DNA from: Actinoplanes aureus
Lineage (GTDB): Bacteria; Actinomycetota; Actinomycetes; Mycobacteriales; Micromonosporaceae
Direction: 5' to 3'
DNA length: 39,252 nucleotides
NCBI RefSeq assembly: GCF_015704865.1
Contig: NZ_JADQTO010000017.1
Span: forward strand, 170,751 to 210,002
The notes under the pieces were generated by a model. It had not been told where the DNA came from. It was given only the letters and a program-made list of their open reading frames with translations, and searched no databases. Every line of letters starts with the position of its first letter. Within the stretch, counting starts at the first letter, position 1. Below, in pieces: positions 30,324-38,190 of this stretch. The position numbers were made by a program, and so were the translations under genes.

Positions 30324-31637
30324 TCAGAGGCGGCCGGTCGCTTTGAGCAGGAGATAGACGTCGGCTACCCGGGAGGCGAAGTCGCCGGTGTCGGCGTCGA
30401 CGACGGTGGCGCCGAAGCGGGCCAGGACGTCACGGACCCGGTCGCGTTCGGTGAGGACCCGCTGGGCCGCGGCGGACGTGTGCACGTCGGCGGCGCTCGC
30501 GGCGGGTAGCTGGGCGAGGCGGGAGACGGCCGGGTCGCGTACGCCCGCGACCAGGACCTTGTGCCGGGCTGTGAGACGCGGCAGCAGCGGCAGCAGGCCT
30601 TCGATCATCGGGGCCGGCTCCAGCGCTGTGAAGATCACCACCAGGGACCGTTTACGGTCGCGGCGCAGCAGTTCCCGGGCGAGCAGCTGGAAGTCGGTCT
30701 CGGCGGGAGCGGCCTCGAGGGAGGCCATGGCGTCGATCAGGCGGGCCACCTTGGCCTTGTGGCCGCCGCCCTCGACGCGGGCGCGCACCGCGCTGTCCAG
30801 GGCGATCATGTCCACCCGGTCGTCGGCGCGGTCGGCGAGGACGGCCAGGAGCAGGGCGGCGTCGATGGCGGCGTCCAGGCGGGGTGCGTTGCCGACGCGC
30901 AGGGCCGACGTGCGGCCGGTGTCCAGGACGCAGACCAGGCGGCGGTCGCGTTCCGGGCGCCAGGTGCGGACCACGACGTCGTTGTGCCGGGCGCTGGCAC
31001 GCCAGTCGATGGAGCGGACGTCGTCGCCGATCACGTATTCGCGCAGCACGTCGAACTCGGTGCCGTGGCCGCGGCCGCGGGCCACCACCGAGCCGTCGAT
31101 GACCCGCATCCGGGCCAGCTTCTCCGGCAGGATGCGCCGGGACGGGAAGCGCGGCAGCACCCGCAGCGTCCACGGTGGGGTGACCTTCTCGTTCCACCCG
31201 CGGCGCCGCTGCCGGTACGCGAGCCCGAGCGGCCCGTACGAGCGCAGCGTGACCCGGACCGCCGGCCGGTCACCGTGCCGTACCGGATCGAGGGTCGTGG
31301 TGATGGTGTGCCGCTCCCCGCGCGGCAGGAACACGTCGTGCCGGGCCGGCCAGGCACCCGCCGACGGCACCCAGCTGTCCCGCACGTGCAGCCGCAGCGG
31401 CCGTTTCGCCACGTTGATCAGGGTGAGCCGGACCGTGGCGGTGCCGCCGAGCCACACCGTACGGTCGCCGTCGCGCAGCAGCCGCACGCTGGCCAGCGGC
31501 CCGGCCACGGCCATGTCGAACACGGCGAGCGCGGCCGCGAAACCGGCCACGCCGAGGACGGCCAGCCAGGGCCAGGGCAGCAGCGCGGGCAGCGGGACGC
31601 CGGCCGCGAGCACGGCGGCGAAACGCCGGGTGACCAT
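30324..31637 (-). CDS. DUF58 domain protein
   Basis: 437 residues from ATG 31637, whose first base is the last base of the moxR stop codon. Two N-terminal spans (AAVLAAGVPLPALLPWPWLA; VLGVAGFAAALAVFDMAVAG). The DUF58 core has REYVIGDDVRSIDWRASARH, then VVVRTWRPERDRRLVCVLDT, a von Willebrand A-like region whose LDTGR is a degenerate metal-site motif. It then continues with LIDAMASLEAAPAETDFQLL. DUF58 proteins are partners of MoxR AAA ATPases and contribute to envelope stress resistance and protein maturation. Fifth and last gene of the overlapping operon. Confidence 0.93.
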   Translation of the reverse strand: MVTRRFAAVLAAGVPLPALLPWPWLAVLGVAGFAAALAVFDMAVAGPLASVRLLRDGDRTVWLGGTATVRLTLINVAKRPLRLHVRDSWVPSAGAWPARHDVFLPRGERHTITTTLDPVRHGDRPAVRVTLRSYGPLGLAYRQRRRGWNEKVTPPWTLRVLPRFPSRRILPEKLARMRVIDGSVVARGRGHGTEFDVLREYVIGDDVRSIDWRASARHNDVVVRTWRPERDRRLVCVLDTGRTSALRVGNAPRLDAAIDAALLLAVLADRADDRVDMIALDSAVRARVEGGGHKAKVARLIDAMASLEAAPAETDFQLLARELLRRDRKRSLVVIFTALEPAPMIEGLLPLLPRLTARHKVLVAGVRDPAVSRLAQLPAASAADVHTSAAAQRVLTERDRVRDVLARFGATVVDADTGDFASRVADVYLLLKATGRL

Positions 31638-32599
31638 CAGCGCGGCGCGGGCACGGTGGCGAGCACTCCGGCCAGCACGGCCTCGACGGTCACGCCGTCC
31701 AGCTCGGCGTCGGCGCGCAGCCGCACCCGGTGGCGCAGGACCGGTACGGCGTAGCCCTTCACGTCGTCCGGGATGACGTAGTCGCGGCCGCTGAGCCACG
31801 CGTACGCCTTGGCGACGGCCAGCAGCGCCGTCGCGCCCCGCGGCGAGGCTCCCAGTTCGAGGGCCGGGGTGGCCCGGGTGGCCCGGCACAGGTCCACGAT
31901 GTACGCCAGAACCGTCTCCGCCACCTGCACCCGCTGCACGGCCGCCCGCCCGGCCGCCAGGTCCGCCGGCCCGGCCACCGGGCTGACCCCGGCCGCCTTC
32001 AGGTCCCGTGGGTCGAAGCCGCGGTGGTGGGCGCGCAGGACGTTCAGCTCGTCCTCGCGTTCCGGCAGCGGCACCGACAGCTTGAGCAGGAACCGGTCGA
32101 GCTGCGCCTCGGGCAGCGGGTAGGTGCCCTCGTACTCGATCGGGTTCTGGGTGGCGGCGACCAGGAACGGCTGCGGCAGCGGCCGGGGTGTCCCGTCGAC
32201 GCTGACCTGGCGTTCCTCCATCGCTTCGAGCAGCGCCGCCTGGGTCTTCGGCGGCGTCCGGTTGATCTCGTCGGCGAGCAGCAGGTTGGTGAAGACCGGC
32301 CCGGCCCGGAAGTTGAACGCGGCGGTCCGCGCGTCGTAGACCAGCGAGCCGGTGACGTCGCCGGGCATCAGGTCGGGGGTGAACTGGACCCGCTTGGTGT
32401 CCAGGCTCAGCGCCGCCGACAACGCCCGGACCATCAGGGTCTTGGCCACCCCGGGTACGCCCTCGAGCAGCACGTGCCCACCGCAGAGCAGCGCCACCAC
32501 GACCCCGCCGACGACCGCCTCCTGCCCGACGACCGCCTTGCCGACCTCGGCGCGCAGCCGGCCCAGCGCCTGGCGGGCCTGTTCGTGTTCGGACGTCAC
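31637..32599 (-). CDS. MoxR-family AAA ATPase
   Basis: 320 residues. Walker A is LLEGVPGVAKTLMVRAL (about 44-60), Walker B LLLADEINRTPPKTQAALLE, sensor 1 VAATQNPIEYEGTYPLPEAQ with the following LDRFLLKL, and sensor 2 region SPRGATALLAVAKAYAWLSG. This is complete and active-looking. MoxR proteins act as chaperone-like ATPases on VWA/DUF58 partners. The start overlaps DUF4350 by four bases and the stop overlaps DUF58 by one, so the ratio of the three proteins is probably fixed by coupling. Confidence 0.96.
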   Translation of the reverse strand: MTSEHEQARQALGRLRAEVGKAVVGQEAVVGGVVVALLCGGHVLLEGVPGVAKTLMVRALSAALSLDTKRVQFTPDLMPGDVTGSLVYDARTAAFNFRAGPVFTNLLLADEINRTPPKTQAALLEAMEERQVSVDGTPRPLPQPFLVAATQNPIEYEGTYPLPEAQLDRFLLKLSVPLPEREDELNVLRAHHRGFDPRDLKAAGVSPVAGPADLAAGRAAVQRVQVAETVLAYIVDLCRATRATPALELGASPRGATALLAVAKAYAWLSGRDYVIPDDVKGYAVPVLRHRVRLRADAELDGVTVEAVLAGVLATVPAPR

Positions 32600-33849
32600 G
32601 GAGCTTCTCCTTCGGTGCGGCGAGTGGGGCGCTGGGTGATCTCGCGCTTCAGGTCCTGGACGAAGCGGGCGGCGGTCACCAGGTCCTCGTCGGACTCCGG
32701 CAGGTCGCCGTCCAGGACGGTACGGACATACTCGGCGGGCAGGCCGGCCTGCCCGGCGATCCGGTCGGTGGGCGCGTCCGCGGGCAGGCCGAGATGGTCG
32801 GTGATCCGGCGCCGCGCGGCGGCCCGGAGGATCTCCAGGGACGGCCCGCGGGCCCGGGCCCGGGCGTAGAGGCGGCCGTGGCCGATCATCGTCTCGTGTG
32901 CGGGCACCCGGGACGGCAGCGGCTCACTGACCGGGGTGCCGAGGCGGCGGGCGGCGGCCGCGGCCAGCGCGAGCAGGGCGAGCACGATCAGCAGCACGGT
33001 GGCCCAGAACGCCGGCGGGAACGCCCGCGCCATCGGGCTGTCCTGCAACGACTCGCTGTCGCCCTGCCCTTCGCCGCCGCGTCCGTCGCCCTCACCGCCG
33101 CTGTCGCCCCAGGGCTCGCCCTCGGTGGGGTCCGGCGTGACGGTGCGGGTGGGTACGGGGGTGGCCGGTGGCGGTGGCGGCACGTCCAGTGCGTGCAGGT
33201 CCAGCCAGATCACCCGGGGATTCCCGGCGAGCAGGCCGACGGCCAGGGCCGCGTTGTCGTGCTCGGCGATCCGGTCGTTGCGGAACGGGTCGGCGGCGCC
33301 GGCCAGGGTCACGGCGTACCCGTCGGCGGAGAACCGGAGCAGCCCGCCGTCGTAGCAGAGCGAACCCTGGTCGGTGGCGTACTGGCGGCGCAGCACGGCG
33401 GCCCGTCCGGCGACCGGTTCGGCGCAGGCCGGGTCGGTGGGGGCCGCCGCCCATCGGGTACGCGTCACCGCCGCCGGCCACCGGCGCGCCCGCAGGATCC
33501 CGTCGTCCGGAGCGACCAGGACGAGCCGGGTGCCGGCCGGGACCCGGGTGGCCTCGGTCAGCGTGGGCAGGTGTGCGTACGCCGGGGTGGGCACGAAGAT
33601 CGTGGCCGTGGAGTCACCGCCGGCCGCCGCGGCGAGCGCCCCGGCCGTGGTGGTCTGCCGTTCCACGGTGACACCACGGTCGCGCAGCAGCCCGGCCAGC
33701 CCGCTCGCGCCGGTGCCCGAGGTGCTGACCGGTGAGAGGTAGGCGGGGTCGTCCGGGTCGGGCTGCTCGATCGCGTGCACCACCAGGGTGCCGCCGACGA
33801 GCAGCAGCAGGACCGAGAACGGCAGGATGACCCGCCACCGGCGGTTCAT
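32596..33849 (-). CDS. DUF4350 domain membrane protein
   Basis: 417 residues. The first span is at about 8-26 (ILPFSVLLLLVGGTLVV). An exported DUF4350 domain follows: SPVSTSGTGASGLAGLLRDR, PAGTRLVLVAPDDGILRARR and NPRVIWLDLHALDVPPP. A Pro/Gly/Glu-rich linker (EGEPWGDSGGEGDGRGGEGQ) precedes a second span (FWATVLLIVLALLALAAAAA) and a cytoplasmic tail with DHLGLPADAPTDRIAGQAGL. It is a standard component of actinobacterial MoxR/DUF58 loci; its own role is unknown. It overlaps both neighbours by four bases. Confidence 0.9.
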   Translation of the reverse strand: MNRRWRVILPFSVLLLLVGGTLVVHAIEQPDPDDPAYLSPVSTSGTGASGLAGLLRDRGVTVERQTTTAGALAAAAGGDSTATIFVPTPAYAHLPTLTEATRVPAGTRLVLVAPDDGILRARRWPAAVTRTRWAAAPTDPACAEPVAGRAAVLRRQYATDQGSLCYDGGLLRFSADGYAVTLAGAADPFRNDRIAEHDNAALAVGLLAGNPRVIWLDLHALDVPPPPPATPVPTRTVTPDPTEGEPWGDSGGEGDGRGGEGQGDSESLQDSPMARAFPPAFWATVLLIVLALLALAAAAARRLGTPVSEPLPSRVPAHETMIGHGRLYARARARGPSLEILRAAARRRITDHLGLPADAPTDRIAGQAGLPAEYVRTVLDGDLPESDEDLVTAARFVQDLKREITQRPTRRTEGEAP

Positions 33850-34481
33850 CGCACGCCTCCGGGCTGGAGGGCGGCCCGTACCTCACCGGTGAGCCGGCGC
33901 ATGTGCGCGTCGTGGTCCGCGCCGGCGGTCAGCCGGCCGTACCAGACCTGGGAGAACAGGTCGGTGGCGCCGCCCAGGGCCGGGCCCAGTGGCGGCCGGT
34001 TCGTGGCGGCGAGAGCGCTGAGTTCGGCGGCCGTCCAGCCGGGCTGGGGCGCGATCACGCCGGCCCGGGTCAGGTCGGCGACGGTGTCGCGCAGCCGCTG
34101 CCGGATCGCCTCGGCGTAGCGGCCCTCGGCGGCGAGCCGGTCGGCCAGGTGCGGGTCGGTGGCGGCGACCGGGCTGGGTGGCAGCTCGACGGTGGGCTCC
34201 GGGGCCGGGGCCGGCGCCGCCCTGGTCCGCTTGCGCCGGCGCCACCACAGCAGGCGGCGCCAGTCCCAGCGTGGCAGGCGCAGCCGGAATCGCGGGAGAC
34301 GCATCCGGGGCGCGTTCATCCGGGGCGCGCGCAGCCGCGGGAACCGGCGCGGGATCCACGCCGGGTACGTGTACCAGAGCACGGCCACCAGCGACGTGAC
34401 GACCAGCAACAGCAACAGCATCAGCTGCGGCGGCACGACGTCGAAGACGGCCGCGACGAACTCGTCGTACGCCCGGGTCAT
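33846..34481 (-). CDS. DUF4129 domain membrane protein
   Basis: 211 residues from ATG 34481. The long open frame upstream is shadow; ATG overlaps the stop of the preceding gene (ATGA). One span near the N-terminus (QLMLLLLLVVTSLVAVLWYT), then a strongly basic stretch with tandem R-A-P-R-M-N/R-L-P-R motifs (FPRLRAPRMNAPRMRLPRFR), then the cytoplasmic DUF4129 domain: LADRLAAEGRYAEAIRQRLR, PGWTAAELSALAATNRPP and LFSQVWYGRLTAGADHDAHM. Typical of the MoxR/DUF58 locus; function unknown. Confidence 0.9.
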   Translation of the reverse strand: MTRAYDEFVAAVFDVVPPQLMLLLLLVVTSLVAVLWYTYPAWIPRRFPRLRAPRMNAPRMRLPRFRLRLPRWDWRRLLWWRRRKRTRAAPAPAPEPTVELPPSPVAATDPHLADRLAAEGRYAEAIRQRLRDTVADLTRAGVIAPQPGWTAAELSALAATNRPPLGPALGGATDLFSQVWYGRLTAGADHDAHMRRLTGEVRAALQPGGVR

Positions 34482-35320
34482 CGCACGGCCACCAGTTCGG
34501 CCGCCTCGTCCTGGCCCCGGGCGCGGCGCCGGTTGATCGCGATGTCCAGGCCCTCGGTGCGGATCCGGGCCTCCACCAGCAGCACCGCGTCCAGGCAGGC
34601 GAGCGCGGCGTACGCGACGGTGTTGGCGAGCGCGAACGCGACCGGGACCGCGTAGTCCAGCCAGTCGCCGCGAACCGTGGTGAGGAACGCCGAGGTCACC
34701 GCCATCCAGCCGGCACCCAGGGCGAACCGGACCGCGAACCAGACCAGGTAGCCGAGCAACCGGATCCATATCACCCGGCCACTCGCGCGGACGGCCAGCG
34801 ACGCGGACCGGCCCAGCGCCCGGAACGGTCCGCTGACCCGGTCCATCGTGAGCACCGGGGTGGCCAGGCCGAACAGGCCGTACAGCAGGATCCAGGGCAG
34901 CCCGCCGGCCAGCGCGGCGGGCCAGGACAGCACGGCCAGCACCAGGATCACGACCAGGACCGGGCCGGGCCGGGTGCGCCGCCACAGGCTGCGGTGCGGG
35001 ACGGCACGGCCGAGCAGCGCCGGGCCGGCGGCCGCGCCCGCGTACGCACCGAGCACCGCGATGATGACGGTCTCCATGGTGATACCGGTGGCCGCCAGCA
35101 GCCACCAGGCACCGAAGTCGTCGTCCAGGTCGGGCAGGAACATCGGAGCGCTCACCCTGGCCGCGGCCCGCAGCGGGGCGAGCACCGCCTGTTCCGCGCC
35201 GGCCAGGACGGCGGCGAGGGCGAGCAGCGGCAGGGCCCGGGCGCGCAGCAGCGCGGTGGCCGCGTCGAGGGTCTCCCCGACGGTCATCACGCGCATGGGA
35301 AGCGCCGCCGGAACCCGCAT
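34478..35320 (-). CDS. Polytopic membrane protein of the DUF4129/MoxR locus (glycerophosphodiesterase membrane-domain-like)
   Basis: About 280 residues from ATG 35320, chosen because TAGGAT lies seven bases upstream; ATG 35329 adds three residues. About six spans, including ALPLLALAAVLAGAEQAVLA, ETVIIAVLGAYAGAAAGPA, VILVLAVLSWPAALAGGLPW and VIWIRLLGYLVWFAVRFALG. The N-terminus RVMTVGETLDAATALLRARA and the RVSGPFRALGRSASL segment resemble the membrane domain found before glycerophosphodiesterases, but there is no enzyme domain. First gene of the five-gene operon. Confidence 0.75.
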   Translation of the reverse strand: MRVPAALPMRVMTVGETLDAATALLRARALPLLALAAVLAGAEQAVLAPLRAAARVSAPMFLPDLDDDFGAWWLLAATGITMETVIIAVLGAYAGAAAGPALLGRAVPHRSLWRRTRPGPVLVVILVLAVLSWPAALAGGLPWILLYGLFGLATPVLTMDRVSGPFRALGRSASLAVRASGRVIWIRLLGYLVWFAVRFALGAGWMAVTSAFLTTVRGDWLDYAVPVAFALANTVAYAALACLDAVLLVEARIRTEGLDIAINRRRARGQDEAAELVAVR

Positions 35321-35327
35321 TCCGCGC

Positions 35328-35333
35328 ATCCTA
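35328..35333 (-). promoter_or_regulatory. Putative -10 (TAGGAT) for the MoxR/DUF58 operon
   Basis: TAGGAT ends seven bases before the ATG at 35320. It is the only candidate promoter for the five overlapping genes. Confidence 0.5.
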
Positions 35334-35399
35334 AGTGATCACCAAGATCGCTGTGGTGCAGCCCTCGCCGTCACATTACGTAACGTAGTGCTTTCGCCA

Positions 35400-35440
35400 C
35401 CCGCCCGGGCCCGGCGGCCGCGCTGGGGCCCGGCCCCGCC
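35400..35440 (-). repeat. Core copy of dispersed GC-rich intergenic element
   Basis: The minus strand reads GGGCCCCAGCGCGGCCGCCG then GGCCC, the core shared with 11155, 19619, 20521 and 30166. It lies in the 344-base divergent gap 35321-35664. The rest of that gap holds TTACGTAA (35377-35384), a TGTCACA (35543-35549) and nothing else that I can name. Confidence 0.5.
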
Positions 35441-35664
35441 GCCGGCCGCGCGGGCAGGGCGGGACGGCCACGAATTCGGCGGGACGGGCGGACGCGTACC
35501 TCCGACGGGTTTGATTGAGGCAGTGCCCAGCGTGAGCTGTCCTGTCACATCCCGGGTTTCGGCGGTGCTTACCTGATGTGAACCAAGATGTGGAGCTCGC
35601 AGCGCACGCGGTGTGGCTGGGCCGCCGCCGCTCGGCCGGGCGAGTGGAACGAGAGGACGGCGTG

Positions 35665-36183
35665 GTGACTCCTGCTGGTCCCGGTGCTGTCCGCGCCGAC
35701 CTGGAACAGGTCTTCCGGACCGCCTACCCGCGGGTCGTCGCGGTCGCCGCCCGAGTGCTCGGGTCCCGCGACGAGGCCGAGGACGTGGCGCAGGAGGTGT
35801 TCCTGACCTTCTGCCGGTCGTCGGTGCCGGCCGGCGAGTCGGCCGGCTGGCTGTCGGTGGCGGCGGCGCACACCGCGCTGAACCACCTGCGGTCCGGGCG
35901 CCGGCGAGCCTCCCGGGAGGAGGCGGCCGGCGAGCCCCGCAACGCGCTGTCGCCGGACGTGGCGGACACGGTGGTCGCCATCGAGGAACGCCGCCGGGTC
36001 CGGGCCGCGCTCGCCCGGCTGCCCCGCAAGCAGGCGATCGCGCTGGTCCTGCGGCACAGCGGCCTCAGCTACACCGAGGTCGCGGCGGCCCTTGATCTTT
36101 CACCCGGCAGCGTCGGCACCACGGTGCGGCGGGCCGAATCCGCCCTACGCAAGGAGTTGAACCGTCATGCGTCATCCCACTGA
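35665..36183 (+). CDS. ECF-type sigma-70 factor
   Basis: 172 residues from GTG 35665, with AGAGGA seven bases upstream; an in-frame GTG at 35578 would add 29 residues. Region 2 is LEQVFRTAYPRVVAVAARVL, then EAEDVAQEVFLTFCRSS. Region 4 is LARLPRKQAIALVLRHSGLS, then YTEVAAALDLSPGSVGTTVR. Both domains are complete. It overlaps the anti-sigma-like gene by 17 bases. It probably directs transcription of its own operon, including the ABC transporter. Confidence 0.9.
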   Translation: MTPAGPGAVRADLEQVFRTAYPRVVAVAARVLGSRDEAEDVAQEVFLTFCRSSVPAGESAGWLSVAAAHTALNHLRSGRRRASREEAAGEPRNALSPDVADTVVAIEERRRVRAALARLPRKQAIALVLRHSGLSYTEVAAALDLSPGSVGTTVRRAESALRKELNRHASSH

Positions 36184-37249
36184 CGGCACGCTGCGCCGGC
36201 TCCTCGACGAGCCGGAGGGCGTCGCCGACGCCGACCGCGAGCACGTCGCGGGCTGCCCGGTGTGCCGGTCCGGGCTGGCCGGCGTGCAGGACGACGCGGC
36301 GTTCGCCGGAGCCGCCCTGCGTTTCGAGGACGCACCGGACACCGACGAGGGCTGGCGCCGCCTGTCGGCCGCGGTCGAGGCCGGCGAGTCGCCGCCGGCC
36401 GGCGCGCGGAGCCCGCGGTGGCGCACGACGCTGGGCCGGCCGGTGGTCGCGGTGGCAGCCGCCGTCGCGCTCCTCACCGGCGCCACCGCCGCTGCCGCGA
36501 CGGACTGGCTACAGATCTTCCGCACCGAGCAGATCGCCCCGGTCACCATCAGACAGGCCGATCTGCTCAAGATTCCCGACCTTTCCGGGTACGGGGAGGT
36601 GCGCTTCACCGAACAGGCGCGGATCCGGCAGGTCGCCGACGCCGCCGCCGCACGTGCCGCCTCCGGGCTGTCGGTGCCCGAGGTCGCCCGGCTCCCCCGG
36701 GGCGTCAGCGGCGACCCGGAGTTCCATGTCGGCAACCGGGTGAGCGCCGAGTTCACCTTCTCCGCCGAGAAGGCGGCGAAGACGGCCGCCGCGACCGGTC
36801 AGACGTTGCCGCCGCCACCCGCGGGCCTGGACGGCAGCCGGTTCCGGTTGACGGCGGGTCCGGGCGTGGCCGCCGTCTGGACCCAGGGCCGGGGCATGCC
36901 GGCGCTGATCGTCGGTCGGGCCGTCTCCCCCACCGCCTACTCGTCGGGGGTCCCGTTCGCCACCGCCCGCGACTACCTGCTGTCGATGTCCGGCCTGCCC
37001 GAAGACGTCGCGGCCCAGCTGCGCACCTTCACCGGTGACGGGCGGACCCTGCCGGTGCACGTGATGGCCGAGGAACTGACCAGCCGGCCCGCCGACGTCA
37101 ACGGCGTTCCCGCCACGGTCCTGACCAGCCGCGACGAGGTGCTCGCAGCGGTGGTGTGGGTGCGCGACGGTGTGGTCACCGCGGTGGCCGGTCCGCTCAG
37201 CGGCGACGAGGTGCTGACGGTCGCCCGCGGGCTGAGGTGGGAGCGGTGA
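36167..37249 (+). CDS. Membrane-anchored anti-sigma-factor-like protein
   Basis: 360 residues; AAGGAG is ten bases upstream of ATG. The N-terminal HVAGCPVCRSGL gives the H-x3-C-x2-C zinc motif (His26, Cys30, Cys33) of ZAS anti-sigma domains. One span at about 90-112 (PVVAVAAAVALLTGATAAAA), then an exported domain: IRQADLLKIPDLSGYGEVRF, GDPEFHVGNRVSAEFTFSAE and VHVMAEELTSRPADVNGVPA. The topology suggests that the exported part senses a signal and the cytoplasmic zinc domain holds the sigma factor. The exported domain matches no family I know by name. Confidence 0.85.
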   Translation: MRHPTDGTLRRLLDEPEGVADADREHVAGCPVCRSGLAGVQDDAAFAGAALRFEDAPDTDEGWRRLSAAVEAGESPPAGARSPRWRTTLGRPVVAVAAAVALLTGATAAAATDWLQIFRTEQIAPVTIRQADLLKIPDLSGYGEVRFTEQARIRQVADAAAARAASGLSVPEVARLPRGVSGDPEFHVGNRVSAEFTFSAEKAAKTAAATGQTLPPPPAGLDGSRFRLTAGPGVAAVWTQGRGMPALIVGRAVSPTAYSSGVPFATARDYLLSMSGLPEDVAAQLRTFTGDGRTLPVHVMAEELTSRPADVNGVPATVLTSRDEVLAAVVWVRDGVVTAVAGPLSGDEVLTVARGLRWER

Positions 37250-38190
37250 CGACCGTACGCAAGGAGCCCACCGAGCTGCTCGCCGACCTGCCGCCCTCGG
37301 CCGCGGTGTGGTGTTCCGGGCTGCGCAAGCGCTACCGGAAGCGGACCGCGGTGGACGGGGTGTCGTTCACCGTCGCCCGCGGCGAGGTGATGGGCCTGCT
37401 CGGCCCGAACGGCGCCGGCAAGACCACGGTCATCAAGATGCTGCTCGGGCTGGTGCACCCGGACGCCGGCGAGGTGCTCCTGCTCGGCCGACCGGCCAAG
37501 GATCCGGCGTCCCGCGCCGGCGTCGGCTACCTGCCCGAACTGTTCCGGTACCAGCCGTGGCTCACCGCCGCGGAGGTCCTCAACCTGCACGTCCGGCTCT
37601 CCGGCGCCACGGTGCCGGAGAGCCGGCGCCGCGAATGCCTCGGCCTGGTCGGGCTCGCCGACCGGGCCGGGGACCGGGTGGGCGGCTTCTCCAAGGGCAT
37701 GCAGCAGCGGCTCGGGCTGGCCGTCGCGCTGGTAGCCGGCCCCGAGTTCGTCGTACTCGACGAGCCGACCAGCGCCCTGGACCCGCTCGGCCGGGCCGAC
37801 GTACGGGACCTGCTGCTGTCGTTGAAGGAGCGCGGCATCGCCGTGCTGCTCAACTCGCACCTGCTCGGCGAGGTGGAACGGGTCTGCGACCGGGTGGTCA
37901 TCCTGGACCGGGGCCGGGTCGCCGCCGAAGGCACCCTGCCGGAACTGCTCGGCCGCAGCGAACTGCGCCTGCGGCTGACCGGCGTGACCGCGGAGGCCTC
38001 GGCCCGGCTGTCCGCCGCCGGAGAGCTCAGCAGAACCGGCGACGAGTACGCCGTCGCGCTCGACGACCTCGCCGTGGTTCCGGATCTCATCGCCGACCTG
38101 GTCGCCCTCGGTGTGCGGGTGCACTCGGTGGAACCGGGCCGGATCAGCCTGGAGGAACGGCTGCTCGACATCATCCGAGGAGAGCACTGA
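37246..38190 (+). CDS. ABC transporter ATP-binding protein
   Basis: 314 residues from GTG 37246, overlapping the anti-sigma stop (GTGA). Walker A is LLGPNGAGKTTVIKMLLGL, the signature GGFSKGMQQRLGLAVALV, Walker B VVLDEPTSALDPLGRADV, with the H-loop in LLNSHLLGEVERVC. The C-terminal extension (LTGVTAEASARLSAAGELSR) is typical of ABC-2 exporters of the NosF/CcmA type. Substrate unknown. A single permease follows, so the exporter is probably a 2+2 assembly. Confidence 0.95.
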   Translation: MTTVRKEPTELLADLPPSAAVWCSGLRKRYRKRTAVDGVSFTVARGEVMGLLGPNGAGKTTVIKMLLGLVHPDAGEVLLLGRPAKDPASRAGVGYLPELFRYQPWLTAAEVLNLHVRLSGATVPESRRRECLGLVGLADRAGDRVGGFSKGMQQRLGLAVALVAGPEFVVLDEPTSALDPLGRADVRDLLLSLKERGIAVLLNSHLLGEVERVCDRVVILDRGRVAAEGTLPELLGRSELRLRLTGVTAEASARLSAAGELSRTGDEYAVALDDLAVVPDLIADLVALGVRVHSVEPGRISLEERLLDIIRGEH

